DNA of 64,000 bases from an uncultured Roseateles sp. (GCF_945956965.1 NZ_CAMFJS010000022.1:25487-89486); one strand, 5' to 3'; positions 27,682-37,140 are shown, counted from the stretch's first letter. Notes: generated by a model not told the origin, from the sequence alone. A program made the numbers and translations.

Positions 27682-27921
27682 TCAGGACTTGCTTTGCCGC
27701 AGGCGCCAGCGCGCCAGTAGTTCCCGGCAAAGCAAGCGGCCGAGGCCGCAGCCGGCCAGGATGAAGAGCAGGCCGGTGATCTCCTTCACGCCCCAGGCGC
27801 TGGAGCCGACAAAGTCAAAGCCCAGCTTCAAGCCGAGCTGCCAGCCGAGCAAGGCGCCAAGCACAAAACCGATGGCGTCGGCCAAGCCCTCGTGCAGGGC
27901 ATTCTTCAAAGGTGCGTCCAT
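27682..27921 (-). CDS. Small membrane protein, unknown function
   Basis: A 79-residue protein with two hydrophobic segments (IGFVLGALLGWQLGLKLGF at about 17-35 and EITGLLFILAGCGLGRLL at about 47-64) and a basic C terminus. It starts five bases after the moxR stop on the same strand, which argues it is real and co-translated. I do not recognise a family. A role connected with the MoxR/VWA unit is possible only by position. Confidence 0.65.
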   Translation of the reverse strand: MDAPLKNALHEGLADAIGFVLGALLGWQLGLKLGFDFVGSSAWGVKEITGLLFILAGCGLGRLLCRELLARWRLRQSKS

Positions 27922-27926
27922 GGTTT

Positions 27927-28781
27927 TTAGCGGTTATGGCGTTGCATGAAGACCAGTTTCTCGAACAGGGTCAGGTCTTGCTCGTTCTTCAACAGCGCGC
28001 CGACCAGGGGCGGCACGGTGACCGAGGCGTCCTGGGTCAGCAGCGATTCGGTCGGGATGTCTTCGGCCACCAAGAGCTTGAGCCAGTCCAGCAACTCCGA
28101 GGTACTGGGCTTTTTCTTCAAGCCCGGCAGATTGCGCACATCGAAGAAGGTCTTCAGCGCGGCGGCCAGCAGCTCTTTCTTGAGGCCGGGGAAGTGCACG
28201 TCGACGATGCTTTGCATGGTCGCGGCGTCCGGGAACTTGATGTAGTGGAAGAAGCAGCGGCGCAGGAACGCGTCGGGCAACTCCTTCTCGTTATTGGAGG
28301 TGATGAAGACCAGCGGGCGATGCTTGGCCTTGATCAGCTGGCGGGTTTCGTAGACATAGAACTCCATCCGGTCGATCTCGCGCAGCAAGTCGTTGGGGAA
28401 TTCGATGTCGGCTTTGTCGATCTCGTCGATCAGCAGGGCCACTGGCTGATCGGCCTCAAAGGCTTGCCAGAGCACGCCCTTGACGATGTAGTTCTCGATG
28501 TTGCGGACCTTCTCCGAACCTTCGATGCCGGCCAGTTGGCTGTCGCGCAGGCGGCTCACCGCGTCGTACTCATAAAGCCCTTGCTGGGCTTTGGTCGTGG
28601 ACTTGATGTGCCATTGCAACAGGGGCATACCCAGGGAGCGCGCCACCTCTTCTGCAAGCATAGTCTTGCCGGTGCCGGGTTCGCCCTTCACCAGCAAGGG
28701 CCGCTGCAGTTTTGCCGCGGCGTTGACAGCCAGCATTAAATCTGGGGTGGCGATATATTGATCCGAGCCTTCAAATTTCAT
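27927..28781 (-). CDS. MoxR family AAA+ ATPase
   Basis: ATPase of the MoxR/RavA class that works with VWA-domain partners to remodel or mature protein complexes. The 284 residues show Walker A GEPGTGKT at about 33-40, Walker B VALLIDEIDKAD, a sensor-1 segment (PLVFITSNNEKELPDAFLRRC) with its arginine finger, and the C-terminal lid. The ATG at 28781 is preferred to an upstream TTG. It is divergent from the cytochrome c4 gene across an 86-base promoter region. Its likely VWA partner is encoded farther along the same strand. Confidence 0.92.
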   Translation of the reverse strand: MKFEGSDQYIATPDLMLAVNAAAKLQRPLLVKGEPGTGKTMLAEEVARSLGMPLLQWHIKSTTKAQQGLYEYDAVSRLRDSQLAGIEGSEKVRNIENYIVKGVLWQAFEADQPVALLIDEIDKADIEFPNDLLREIDRMEFYVYETRQLIKAKHRPLVFITSNNEKELPDAFLRRCFFHYIKFPDAATMQSIVDVHFPGLKKELLAAALKTFFDVRNLPGLKKKPSTSELLDWLKLLVAEDIPTESLLTQDASVTVPPLVGALLKNEQDLTLFEKLVFMQRHNR

Positions 28782-28801
28782 GTTGTATGTCAAGAATTGG
28801 G

Positions 28802-28835
28802 TTGTGTAATTTCAGTATAAGGCGCGCCCTATAAT
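28802..28835 (+). promoter_or_regulatory. Promoter for cytochrome c4 gene
   Basis: A perfect TATAAT at 28830-28835 sits 32 bases before the cytochrome ATG and is flanked by GGCGCGCC and GGCGCC. The -35 is weak (TTGTGT at 28802, spacing too long). AGTATA just upstream reads TATACT on the other strand and may be the -10 of the divergent moxR gene. Confidence 0.5.
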
Positions 28836-28867
28836 CGGCGCCGACCTCAGATCAAGACCACGGGACT

Positions 28868-29554
28868 ATGAAAAAACTGTTGCAGATCTCGATTGCCATG
28901 TCCGCCATTTTGGGTGCGACTTCAGCGGTTCAAGCCCAGGCTCAGGCCGCTACTTCAGCTGCTGCGGCCGGTTCGGCCAGCGTCCAGTCCAAGGTCGCCA
29001 TGTGCATCGGCTGCCACGGTATTGCAGGCTACCAGTCCTCCTTCCCCGAAATCCATAAAGTGCCGATGATTGCCGGGCAAAACGCCAAATACATCGGCGC
29101 GGCCTTGACCGCTTATGCCAAGGGCGAGCGCAAACACCCCACCATGCGCGGTATTGCCCAGACTCTGAGCGAGCAAGACATCACTGACATCGCCAGCTAC
29201 TACGAGAAGCAAGCCGCTCAGGCCGGCGCCACAACCGTGGCCGAAACAGTGGCCCAGCCTTCCGCCCAGGTGGCTGAGTTGCTGAGCAAGGGCGCTTGCG
29301 CCTCCTGCCACGGCGCCAATTTCAGCAAGCCCATCGACGGCAGCTACCCGAAGCTGGCGGGTCAGCACCCTGACTATCTCTACGCGGCGCTGAAGTCGTA
29401 TCAGACGGAAGGCAATCCGGTGGTCGGCCGCGGCAACGCCATCATGGCCGGCCAGGTCAAGCAGTTCAGCCATACCGAGTTGCAGGCCATGGCTAAGTAT
29501 CTGGCTTCGCTGCCGTCTGAGCTGCGCACCGTGCCGCAAAGCAAGTTCCGCTGA
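28868..29554 (+). CDS. Dihaem cytochrome c4
   Basis: Periplasmic dihaem electron carrier that donates to terminal oxidases. The 228 residues begin with a Sec signal peptide (cleavage near AVQAQA, about residue 23). Two class-I c domains follow, each with a haem motif: CIGCH at about 46-50 and CASCH at about 144-148. Distal methionine regions are MIAGQN/PTMRG in the first domain and IMAGQVKQFS in the second, as in c4 proteins. It is alone in its unit, with its own promoter and a strong terminator after it. Confidence 0.93.
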   Translation: MKKLLQISIAMSAILGATSAVQAQAQAATSAAAAGSASVQSKVAMCIGCHGIAGYQSSFPEIHKVPMIAGQNAKYIGAALTAYAKGERKHPTMRGIAQTLSEQDITDIASYYEKQAAQAGATTVAETVAQPSAQVAELLSKGACASCHGANFSKPIDGSYPKLAGQHPDYLYAALKSYQTEGNPVVGRGNAIMAGQVKQFSHTELQAMAKYLASLPSELRTVPQSKFR

Positions 29555-29593
29555 AACTGAACTGCCTTGCTTTTAAGCAAGGCGGGGTGCAAG

Positions 29594-29618
29594 AGGCCGC
29601 CGTATGGCGGCCTTTTTT
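29594..29618 (+). terminator. Rho-independent terminator after cytochrome c4
   Basis: Eight-base stem AGGCCGCC / GGCGGCCT (29594-29601, 29606-29613) with a GTAT loop and a T6 run to 29618. A second hairpin, CCTTGCTT-TT-AAGCAAGG at 29565-29582, lies between it and the stop codon. Confidence 0.92.
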
Positions 29619-29709
29619 CGTCTATTTTTCACGAGTTCACTTTAGGGGGTAGGTCATACTTCAAAGTGTGACAATTTCGTTTTCGACCGTACGAGCAACA
29701 AAGCCCCGA

Positions 29710-31005
29710 ATGCTCAAGAAGATTCCTACACAGCAGGTTCAGTTGGGCATGTTCCTCCAGTCGATGGAGGGATCATGGTTATCCCACCCGTTTTGGAAAA
29801 CCAAGTTCGTCATCAAGGACCAGGCTGATCTGGAGGCCTTGTTGACCAGTGGCGTGCCTGCGGTTTGGATCGATGTCAGCAAAGGCGACGATGTGCGCCC
29901 GAGCTCGAGCGAGCAGGCCAAACAGGAAGCCAGCGTCACGGCGGCCTTGGTGGAGCCGCCGCCCGTAGCCGCGCCGGTCGCTCCCCCTGCCGTGCCGCGC
30001 GCCGCGCCGCTTGCGGCGCCACCCCCACCGCCGTCCGCTCCAGCGCCAAGCAGCCAACAAAAGGTGAGCTTGGGAACCGAGATGGCGCAAGCCACCAAGG
30101 TCATCAACCGCAGCAAGCAAGCGGTGATCAATTTGTTCGGCGAGGCCCGCATGGGCCGCGCCATGGATGTCGAGCAATGCCTGCCCATCGTGGAGGAAGT
30201 GGCTGACTCGGTGTCGCGCAACCCATCGGCCTTGATCAGCCTCGCACGGCTCAAGACCAAGGACGACTACACCTATATGCATTCGGTGGCCGTTTGCGCC
30301 CTGATGGTGTCGCTGGCCAAGCAGTTGGGCATGGATGAGGCGCAGTCGCGCGAGGCCGGCCTGGCGGGTCTTTTGCACGATGTGGGCAAGATGATGATGC
30401 CCCTGGATGTGCTGAACAAGCCCGGCCAACTCACCGATGCCGAGTTCAATGTCATCCGCTCGCACCCGCTGCGTGGCTATCAGATGCTCAAGGAAGGCGG
30501 CGCGGTGCCCGTGTCGGCGCTGGACGTTTGCCTGCATCATCACGAGAAGATGGACGGCACCGGCTACCCGCAAAAGCTCAAGGGTGAGGAAATCAGCGTG
30601 CTGGCTCGCATGGGCGCGGTCTGCGATGTCTATGACGCCATCACGTCCACCCGGCCCTACAAAAGCGCCTGGGACCCGGCCGGTTCGATCCAGCGCATGG
30701 CGCAGTGGACCGGGCAGTTCGATCCGGTCATCTTCAAAGCTTTTGTCAAATGCGTGGGTATCTACCCGGTCGGTAGCCTGGTGAAGCTGGAATCCGGCCG
30801 CTTGGCCGTGGTGGTGGACCTGAATCCGATGAGCCTGGCGGCACCGGTGGTGCGGGTGTTTTACTCGACCCGCTCCAAGCTGCCGGTGCCGGTGCAGATG
30901 CTGGATCTCGCCAGCCCGGCGGCGGGTGACCGGGTGGTGGGCCGCGAGTCGCCGCTGGATTGGGGTTTTACGCATCTGGACGATATCTGGCGCGCACCGC
31001 TTTAG
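29710..31005 (+). CDS. HD-GYP domain protein with N-terminal DUF3391 (putative c-di-GMP phosphodiesterase)
   Basis: Predicted cyclic-di-GMP phosphodiesterase lowering the second messenger that controls motility and biofilm. Of 431 residues, the first 60 or so are the DUF3391 segment (KIPTQQVQLGMFL), followed by a proline/alanine-rich linker (about 83-116) and an HD-GYP domain. Metal and signature residues are intact: HDVGK at about 223-227, HHHEKMDGTGYP at about 276-287, and a later DVYDAITSTRPYK. I use the ATG at 29710 because family members start MLKKI; a GTG at 29668 is an alternative. No transmembrane helix is seen. Confidence 0.88.
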   Translation: MLKKIPTQQVQLGMFLQSMEGSWLSHPFWKTKFVIKDQADLEALLTSGVPAVWIDVSKGDDVRPSSSEQAKQEASVTAALVEPPPVAAPVAPPAVPRAAPLAAPPPPPSAPAPSSQQKVSLGTEMAQATKVINRSKQAVINLFGEARMGRAMDVEQCLPIVEEVADSVSRNPSALISLARLKTKDDYTYMHSVAVCALMVSLAKQLGMDEAQSREAGLAGLLHDVGKMMMPLDVLNKPGQLTDAEFNVIRSHPLRGYQMLKEGGAVPVSALDVCLHHHEKMDGTGYPQKLKGEEISVLARMGAVCDVYDAITSTRPYKSAWDPAGSIQRMAQWTGQFDPVIFKAFVKCVGIYPVGSLVKLESGRLAVVVDLNPMSLAAPVVRVFYSTRSKLPVPVQMLDLASPAAGDRVVGRESPLDWGFTHLDDIWRAPL

Positions 31006-31136
31006 TGTCTATTGGCGCCTTTTTCGCTCATTGACTCCTCGCCCCGCTCGGGGCGAAAGCAAGGGTTGCCCCCGACTGCCGTGCCGCGGGCCCTGCCTAA
31101 ACTCCCCTCACGACGATGACAGGGAGAGGCTGCTCG

Positions 31137-32717
31137 ATGAAGAAGATCAGTTGGATGGCGCTGGCCTTGGCGGCTTGCGGCGCGCCGCTGCTGGTGCAGG
31201 CGCAAACCTTGCGCTGGGCCAGCCAGGGCGATCCGCAAACCATGGACCCGCACTCGCAGAACGAGAGCATGACCAATATGGTCAACGGTCAGGTCTACGA
31301 GCGCCTGACTAGGCGTGACCGAAACCTGAATCTGGTGCCAGGTCTTGCCACCGAGTGGACCCAGGTCTCGCCGCTGCTGTGGCGCTTCAAGTTGCGGCCT
31401 GGCGTCAAATTCCATGAGGGCCAGGCGCTGACGGCGGACGATGTGGTCTATTCCATTCAGCGTGCCAAGGAAAGCAGCTCGCAGCTGGCCGTCTACGCCA
31501 ATGCCGTTGGCGCGCCCAAGAAGATTGACGAGCTGACGGTGGAGTTCCAGCTCGCCAAATTCAATCCGATCTTTTTGCAGCACATCGACCTGCTGTGGAT
31601 CATGAGCAAGCCCTGGTCGGAGGTGCACCGCGTCACCAAACCGCTGGACTTCAAGAACAAGGAAGAAAGCTTCACCAGCATGAATGCCAACGGCACCGGC
31701 CCCTACCAGCTGGTAACGCGGCAACCGGGCGTCAAGACGGTCTACAAGCGCAATCCCGGCTGGTGGGGAAAGTTTGAGGGCAATGTGCAGGAGGTGGTGT
31801 TCAGCCCCATCGCCAATGACGCGACGCGCCTGGCGGCGCTGGTCTCCGGCGAGATCGACTTTGTGCTGGACCCGGCCCCGCGCGATGTGCCGCGCCTGCG
31901 CAGCACCAGCGGCGTCAAGGTGGTGGATGGGCCGGAGAACCGCCTGGTCTTCATCGGCATGGATCAGGCCCGCGACAAGCTGCTCTTCGGCAAGGTCAGC
32001 GCTGACAAGAATCCGTTCAAGGACATCCGTGTGCGCCGGGCCATGTACCAGGCCATCGATGTGGAGACGCTCAAGACCAAGCTGATGAATGGCCTGAGCG
32101 TCACCACCGGCAGCTTGACCCCTTCTGCCAGCGCGTCCTTCAACGATCCTCAGCTCGAAGCTCGCGCACCTTTTGACATCGCAGCCGCCCGCAAGCTGAT
32201 GGCCGAGGCCGGCTATGCCGATGGCTTCGAGGTCACGCTGGACTGCCCCAATAACCGCTACATCAACGACGAATCCATCTGCAAAGCCTTGGCGGCCATG
32301 TGGGCCCAGCTCAAGATCAAGATCAACGTCAATGCCATGCCGCGGGTCACCTACTTCCCCAAGCTGGAAAAGCTCGACACCAGCTTGTACCTCTATGGCT
32401 GGGGCGGGCCGATCACCGATGCCGAGTCCATCCTGACCCCGGTGTTCCGCAAACGTGGTGAGCAAGGCGTGGGCGCCTATAACTACGGCGATGTGCGCAA
32501 TGACAAGTTCGATGCCCTGGCCGCCCAGTCCAGCGTCGAGGCCGATCCGGCCAAACGCGAACAGCTGATCAAGGCCGCCATCACCGAATTCAAGCAGCAA
32601 TTCCATGTCTTGCCCCTGCATCGCCAGGTGATTCCCTGGGCCATGCGCAAGGGCGTTGAGGCGGTGCATCGGCCCGATAACTGGCTGGAGCTGAGCTGGG
32701 TCAAGCTCGGTAAATGA
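31137..32717 (+). CDS. ABC transporter substrate-binding protein, family 5 (peptide/opine type)
   Basis: Periplasmic solute-binding protein of SBP family 5, which binds peptides, nickel or opine-like solutes. The 526 residues start with a signal sequence (MKKISWMALALAACGAPLLVQAQ). The stretch LAAC could be a lipobox, so either a free periplasmic or lipid-anchored protein is possible. Family segments are present: LRWASQGDPQTMDPHS, ERLTRRDRNLNLVPGLATEW, FKLRPGVKFHEGQALTADDVVYS and NGTGPYQLV. The ribosome site AGGGAGAGG at 31121 supports the ATG at 31137. No permease or ATPase genes are adjacent, so it is an orphan binding protein. Confidence 0.88.
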   Translation: MKKISWMALALAACGAPLLVQAQTLRWASQGDPQTMDPHSQNESMTNMVNGQVYERLTRRDRNLNLVPGLATEWTQVSPLLWRFKLRPGVKFHEGQALTADDVVYSIQRAKESSSQLAVYANAVGAPKKIDELTVEFQLAKFNPIFLQHIDLLWIMSKPWSEVHRVTKPLDFKNKEESFTSMNANGTGPYQLVTRQPGVKTVYKRNPGWWGKFEGNVQEVVFSPIANDATRLAALVSGEIDFVLDPAPRDVPRLRSTSGVKVVDGPENRLVFIGMDQARDKLLFGKVSADKNPFKDIRVRRAMYQAIDVETLKTKLMNGLSVTTGSLTPSASASFNDPQLEARAPFDIAAARKLMAEAGYADGFEVTLDCPNNRYINDESICKALAAMWAQLKIKINVNAMPRVTYFPKLEKLDTSLYLYGWGGPITDAESILTPVFRKRGEQGVGAYNYGDVRNDKFDALAAQSSVEADPAKREQLIKAAITEFKQQFHVLPLHRQVIPWAMRKGVEAVHRPDNWLELSWVKLGK

Positions 32718-32829
32718 GGCCGCAATTCGGGCGTTAGGCCAAGATTCGGCCAGCATCTCCGTCGACCTGGACCCCGGCGGCGGTGGCAAGATCAGTCGAT
32801 AGCAAAGCCTTGGGGCTTGACCACCCCGA

Positions 32830-34818
32830 ATGATCACAATGCCCTGCCTGCTCAAACCATCTCCCTCTTTGGCCCCGCGTCAGCTGGGCCTGGGCTTTCT
32901 TCTCGCCTGCGCCGTCTTGGTGGGTTGTGGCGGCGGTAAGGGCGGGGACAGCAGCTCGGGCGGCGGCGGTGGGGTGACCGAGTTCAGCAGCAGCCCAACA
33001 CTCAGCGGCGTGGCCGCCGTGGGTGCGCCGCTGATGAATGCGCGTGTGGCCGTGGTGGACGGCAGTGGCGCCAGCCTGGGCAGCACGACCACCCGCGCGC
33101 CTGATGGCTCCTACAGCTTGACCTTGAGCAGCAAGAGCCTGACCGCACCGTTGCTGGTGCAGGTCAGTGGCTTGGATGCTGCCGGCAATCCGCAGGTCTT
33201 GCATTCGGCGGTCCCGATTTTGGCGGCCAGCACGCCGGCCATGGTGGCCCATGTGTCACCGCTGAGCAATGCGGTGGTGGCGCTGGCGCTGGGGGCGGAT
33301 CCGCAGCCGGTGTTTGCCGCGGCCAAGTCAAATGGCCCAGCGCTCGCTGCAGCCGCGACGGCTGCTAGCGCGGCTGGCGAGTTCGTCAAAACCCTGGTCA
33401 AACCCCAGCTGACTGACCTGAAGTTCAGCAACCCAACAGCCCTTAGCCTCCTAGCCGATCCGGCCTTTGCCGCGAACAAGGGTGCGCACGATTTACTGAT
33501 CGAAAGCCTGCGCGTCAGCTTGGTGAAGAACAGCAAGGGCGTGATGCAGCTGCTGCTGAGCAATAAATTGGTGCCCAGCCAGGCCACCGAAGTGGTGGTG
33601 GAGCTGCCCACGGCGCAGACCGAGCTGCTCAAGACCAGCAGCCCCACGCCCGCCAACGCCATCACCAGCACACTCAAAGCCACCACCAGCCCCACGGCGA
33701 CCTTGGCCAATCTGGCTGCGCTCGATGACCTCAGCGCCGCGTTGAACAAGCTGATCGCCCAAGGCGCGAGTGCCGCCACCATTGGCTCGCACGCCTTGTT
33801 GGCGGGCTATGACACGCACAACGGCCGGCTCAAAGCCGCGCTCGCCACCAAGCTGGCCGACTACGTTGCCAAGAATCGCCAGTTTGGCCGCTGGCAGATC
33901 ACCGGCTGCGCCGATGACACGGTGAGCGGTGGCCTGTGCAAACGCGTGCTGGTGGCGGCACCCATCAGCGATGTTTCCGGCGCGGTGGTGGATACCTTCA
34001 GCGATGCGGTCAGCTATACCAAGACCTCCACCACCGGTTCGGTGTGGAACTTGATCGGCAACGGCAAGAAGCTGGCGCTGGCGGTCTACCCGCTGGCCTT
34101 CCAGGCACTGGCGGCTGATGGTACGAGCAGTACGGCCCTCACGCCGAATCCGGTGGGTGGGCTGCAGATCGCTGTTCAGACCTTGCTTGATGGGTCGACC
34201 ACCCCTTTGCTGACCCAGGCCACGGTGCAGACACCCAGTGGCTTCAGCATTCCCTTTGCCAATTGCGGGCAGGCGCAGCTGTGCATTTCCAGTACCGCCG
34301 GCGCCACCAGTGTGGTGCCCACGGGCGGCCTGGTGGACACGGCCTTGCTGAGGTCTTCCGTCGGCTGGATTGGTGCCGATGACCTTCTTCTCAATGCCAA
34401 ATACCTGGCGACCTACAGCCTCAGCGGCACCGCTGAATCGCGCGCGATCTATTTGCCTGCTGAAGTGCCGGCCGAGTTGCCCGCAGCGCGCTTCCCAACG
34501 CTGGACGGCGTCAGCAGCAGCGCGCCCCTGCGTGGCGGTCAGTTGTTGGTGGGCTTGACGATCAACTGGGCCGCCTGGGCGGCGGCCAACCCCGATCTGC
34601 GCTTGATCAGTGTGCGCACGGTGCTCAATGTGCCGGCCGATCCGACGCAGGCGCCGCTGATCACGGACACGGCGCCGCCGCTGCCGCCGAGCACCACGCT
34701 GGCCCTGGCCGGCATCAGCGTGCCGGATGCGTTTGTCGCCAGCAATTACGAGCTGTGGCTGGGCGCGCAAGACGCCGCCGGGCGGCGTTTCTACACGCGT
34801 TACACGCTCACGCCCTAA
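32830..34818 (+). CDS. Large lipoprotein, unknown function
   Basis: A 662-residue predicted lipoprotein with a lipobox VLVGC (cysteine about 33), followed by a Gly/Ser-rich tether. A short beta-sandwich resembling carboxypeptidase-regulatory/Ig-like domains follows (LSGVAAVGAPLMNARVAVVDGSG…DGSYSLTL, about 58-120). The remaining 500 residues are Ala/Thr/Leu/Ser-rich with no motif I recognise; two widely spaced cysteine pairs occur (GCADDTVSGGLC and CGQAQLC). It is convergent with the next gene, which is also a lipoprotein. Function unknown; outer-membrane or periplasmic surface location is inferred from the signal. Confidence 0.75.
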   Translation: MITMPCLLKPSPSLAPRQLGLGFLLACAVLVGCGGGKGGDSSSGGGGGVTEFSSSPTLSGVAAVGAPLMNARVAVVDGSGASLGSTTTRAPDGSYSLTLSSKSLTAPLLVQVSGLDAAGNPQVLHSAVPILAASTPAMVAHVSPLSNAVVALALGADPQPVFAAAKSNGPALAAAATAASAAGEFVKTLVKPQLTDLKFSNPTALSLLADPAFAANKGAHDLLIESLRVSLVKNSKGVMQLLLSNKLVPSQATEVVVELPTAQTELLKTSSPTPANAITSTLKATTSPTATLANLAALDDLSAALNKLIAQGASAATIGSHALLAGYDTHNGRLKAALATKLADYVAKNRQFGRWQITGCADDTVSGGLCKRVLVAAPISDVSGAVVDTFSDAVSYTKTSTTGSVWNLIGNGKKLALAVYPLAFQALAADGTSSTALTPNPVGGLQIAVQTLLDGSTTPLLTQATVQTPSGFSIPFANCGQAQLCISSTAGATSVVPTGGLVDTALLRSSVGWIGADDLLLNAKYLATYSLSGTAESRAIYLPAEVPAELPAARFPTLDGVSSSAPLRGGQLLVGLTINWAAWAAANPDLRLISVRTVLNVPADPTQAPLITDTAPPLPPSTTLALAGISVPDAFVASNYELWLGAQDAAGRRFYTRYTLTP

Positions 34819-34850
34819 TCGCTTCAGACCTCGGTCAGCACTTGATCAAA

Positions 34851-34882
34851 CAGCGGCCCCTGCATTTTTGCTGGGGCCGCTG
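34851..34882. terminator. Hairpin between convergent lipoprotein genes
   Basis: A ten-base stem CAGCGGCCCC / GGGGCCGCTG (34851-34860, 34873-34882) has an inner GCA-TTTT-TGC extension. It lies in the 69-base gap between two converging genes, six bases before the stop of the minus-strand gene. It is likely a shared terminator although no T-run follows. Confidence 0.6.
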
Positions 34883-34887
34883 CTCGT

Positions 34888-37011
34888 TCACTGAGCCGGG
34901 GCTTCGCAACGGGTGCGCTTGCCCTCGGTGGTGCAAGTGCGCAGCAGCTGGCGTTGCGGGTCGAACATGCGGGCGGTCCAGTTGCTGGTGCCGGTGATGC
35001 GATCGAACACGACGAAGCCGAACTCCTCGCTGCGCGCGCTCTTGCTGCCTGCATCAAGGATGGGACTGCTGCTGAAGGCGTCGGGTTGCGCCATCGTGCC
35101 GTCGGGCAAGCGGAAAGACCAAGGCGCCTCGTGCCAAGGCCAGCGCCGGTCTTGCGGCGCAATCTCATTGGCCTGCGCAACTGGGGCGGCCGCCTGATAG
35201 GGCTTGTCACCCCGTGCGCCGAAATGGAAGCCTTCCAGAGCCTGGCCTGAATTGCCGATCAGGTATTGCGTGGGCAGGGCGGTTTGCGCCGGGTGGCTGA
35301 TCATCATCCAGCCGTGGATATGGCCGGAATGCACCATTTGCAGATTGGCCGGCAACTCGCCATTGCCGGCGCCAAAGCTCTCAACACCAGGCTGCAAGGC
35401 CTTTTGAAATTGCCAGGTGCTGCTGGTCACTTTGGGGCCGCCCGAGTAGAAAGCGAACAGCGGCTTGTGTGTGACCAGCCAGGACACGGCTGCGCTGCGC
35501 GTGCCGCTGTCCTTTGCCACCGCCGTGAGTTGGCGGGCGGTGCGCAAATGGTCGCCATTGGTCCAGCCCTGGTTGCGGCCACGCCCCGGGGCATCGGCCA
35601 GGCCACCCACGTCCATCAAAATCAGCTGCAAGTCGCCCAGGCGCACCAGCAGTGGGTCGGTGGCATTGCTGCAAACAGCGGCGTCATAGTCCGGGCTGTA
35701 TTGCGGTTCTTTTTCGGGGAAGCGGCGGTAGTCGAGAAAGCGATACCAACCCGCGCCGGCCCGGTCGCATAACTCGTGATTGCCACGGGTAATGGCCCAG
35801 GGCGCGGAGGCCAGCAGCGCGCCGGCGGGGCGGAAGAAATCGGCCTCCCAGGATTTCCAGCCGTAGGTGATGGTGTCCACATAGGCGGCGACGCGGGCCT
35901 CATTGGGCTGGGGCTGGCCGGGCTCGGTGCCCTTGGGCAAGCCTTCGCGGTAATGGATGTCGCCGTTGTGGATGATCAAGTCGGGGTTGAAGCTGGCGGC
36001 GGCGCGGGCAATCTTGCGCCAGGGCCAATCGGACTCATCGCTGCAGTCTTGCAGCGGTGCGCCCGGCTTGCCGCTACCGAAGGCATTGGGCCCCTGCACG
36101 CGGCAACCGGTATCACCCACCACCACCACGCGATTGACTTGTGCAAGTGGTGGCCGCAGCGCCAGGCGTTGGCCGCCCACACCCACCACTTGGGCTTCGG
36201 GCGGCAGCGTGGCCTCGCAGGTCAGCAGTTCGAAATCGGCGCCTATGGTCTGGCGCTTGTCGCCCGTCTGGGCTGCTGCATTGCTGGCCACGCCGCGCAC
36301 GGCGGGCGCGCGCAGCTGCATGGCCTGCGGGCGGCCGTCCACCAGCATCTGCGGGCATTGCGCGGCGGCGGTCACGACGCGGGCGACTTGCTGGCCGCGG
36401 CCCAGGCTGGGGTCGCTCATCGCATAACGTGCAGACAGATCGGTGGCTGTGGCATTGGCGGCTTTGACCTCGGGGCCGGAGAAAGGCACTTCGTGCTCGA
36501 GCGAGCCGCGCTGCTGGCTTGGCGTGCCGGGCACTGCGGACCTGACTGCGGTGATGTGGGCGGTGGAGAAGGGCGCCTGGGCCATGTCGGCAAACTGGGT
36601 CCAGGCGTAGAAGCGCCCGGGCGCATCGAGCAGTGGCAAGGCCAGCGCCATGGCCTGGGCTTGGCCGCTGGCCTGGGCGGATGTGATCAGGGCTTGGGTA
36701 TCGCGCTCAAAGCGGGCCAGCAGATCCTGGGCAATGGGGTCAAGGCGATCGGGCTGCTGCTGCAACTCCTCGACGCTCAGGCCGCTGCGGGCGGCGATGC
36801 GGCGCAGCGCTTCGGCGTGGCTCAGGCCCGCGGCTTCTTGCGCGGCCAAGAGCTGGTTCATCGCCGGCGGCAAGGCCAGCGCTTGTGGCGCCTGCTGCTG
36901 CTGAGGGCCGCTGGCGCAGGCTGCCAGCAGCAGCGCCGCGCTGACCGCCAAACTCAGCGGCAGCAGGCGATGCTGCGAAGTGGGGGCGGGCAGGGAGCAG
37001 GGCTGGATCAT
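34888..37011 (-). CDS. Metallophosphoesterase lipoprotein (calcineurin-like)
   Basis: A 707-residue predicted lipoprotein (lipobox LLAAC, cysteine about 32) with a calcineurin-like phosphoesterase domain in its second half. The metal motifs appear in order: GDTGC at about 299-303, IIHNGDIHY at about 347-354, GNHEL at about 410-414, VTHKP, and HSGHIHGW. The N-terminal 250 residues are unassigned. The domain suits a periplasmic phosphatase or phosphodiesterase; the substrate is unknown. I take the ATG at 37011 (MIQPCSLP) because a signal sequence follows directly. The CHAT-domain gene ends 129 bases upstream on the same strand, so co-transcription is possible. Confidence 0.87.
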   Translation of the reverse strand: MIQPCSLPAPTSQHRLLPLSLAVSAALLLAACASGPQQQQAPQALALPPAMNQLLAAQEAAGLSHAEALRRIAARSGLSVEELQQQPDRLDPIAQDLLARFERDTQALITSAQASGQAQAMALALPLLDAPGRFYAWTQFADMAQAPFSTAHITAVRSAVPGTPSQQRGSLEHEVPFSGPEVKAANATATDLSARYAMSDPSLGRGQQVARVVTAAAQCPQMLVDGRPQAMQLRAPAVRGVASNAAAQTGDKRQTIGADFELLTCEATLPPEAQVVGVGGQRLALRPPLAQVNRVVVVGDTGCRVQGPNAFGSGKPGAPLQDCSDESDWPWRKIARAAASFNPDLIIHNGDIHYREGLPKGTEPGQPQPNEARVAAYVDTITYGWKSWEADFFRPAGALLASAPWAITRGNHELCDRAGAGWYRFLDYRRFPEKEPQYSPDYDAAVCSNATDPLLVRLGDLQLILMDVGGLADAPGRGRNQGWTNGDHLRTARQLTAVAKDSGTRSAAVSWLVTHKPLFAFYSGGPKVTSSTWQFQKALQPGVESFGAGNGELPANLQMVHSGHIHGWMMISHPAQTALPTQYLIGNSGQALEGFHFGARGDKPYQAAAPVAQANEIAPQDRRWPWHEAPWSFRLPDGTMAQPDAFSSSPILDAGSKSARSEEFGFVVFDRITGTSNWTARMFDPQRQLLRTCTTEGKRTRCEAPAQ

Positions 37012-37140
37012 GAGGCGGGCCAACAGGTGAGCAAGAGGACGAAAACAGCGGCGGGCAAGCAAGGCGCGGGCGGGGCGCGGGCAAGGCGCCATTGTCCACC
37101 CGACGCTATTTTGTCCGCCTGATGTGACGCCCCGGCGTTG

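Noticed and set aside
27927..28793. TTG start four codons upstream of the MoxR ATG
   Set aside because: The ATG at 28781 gives the usual MKFEGSDQYI start and there is no better ribosome site for the TTG.
31039..31056. Hairpin TCGCCCC-GCTC-GGGGCGA after the HD-GYP gene as a terminator
   Set aside because: It lacks a T-run and is only seven base pairs; position alone is not enough.
31002..32855. 617-codon minus-strand frame opposite the solute-binding protein
   Set aside because: Shadow of a well-supported SBP family 5 gene.
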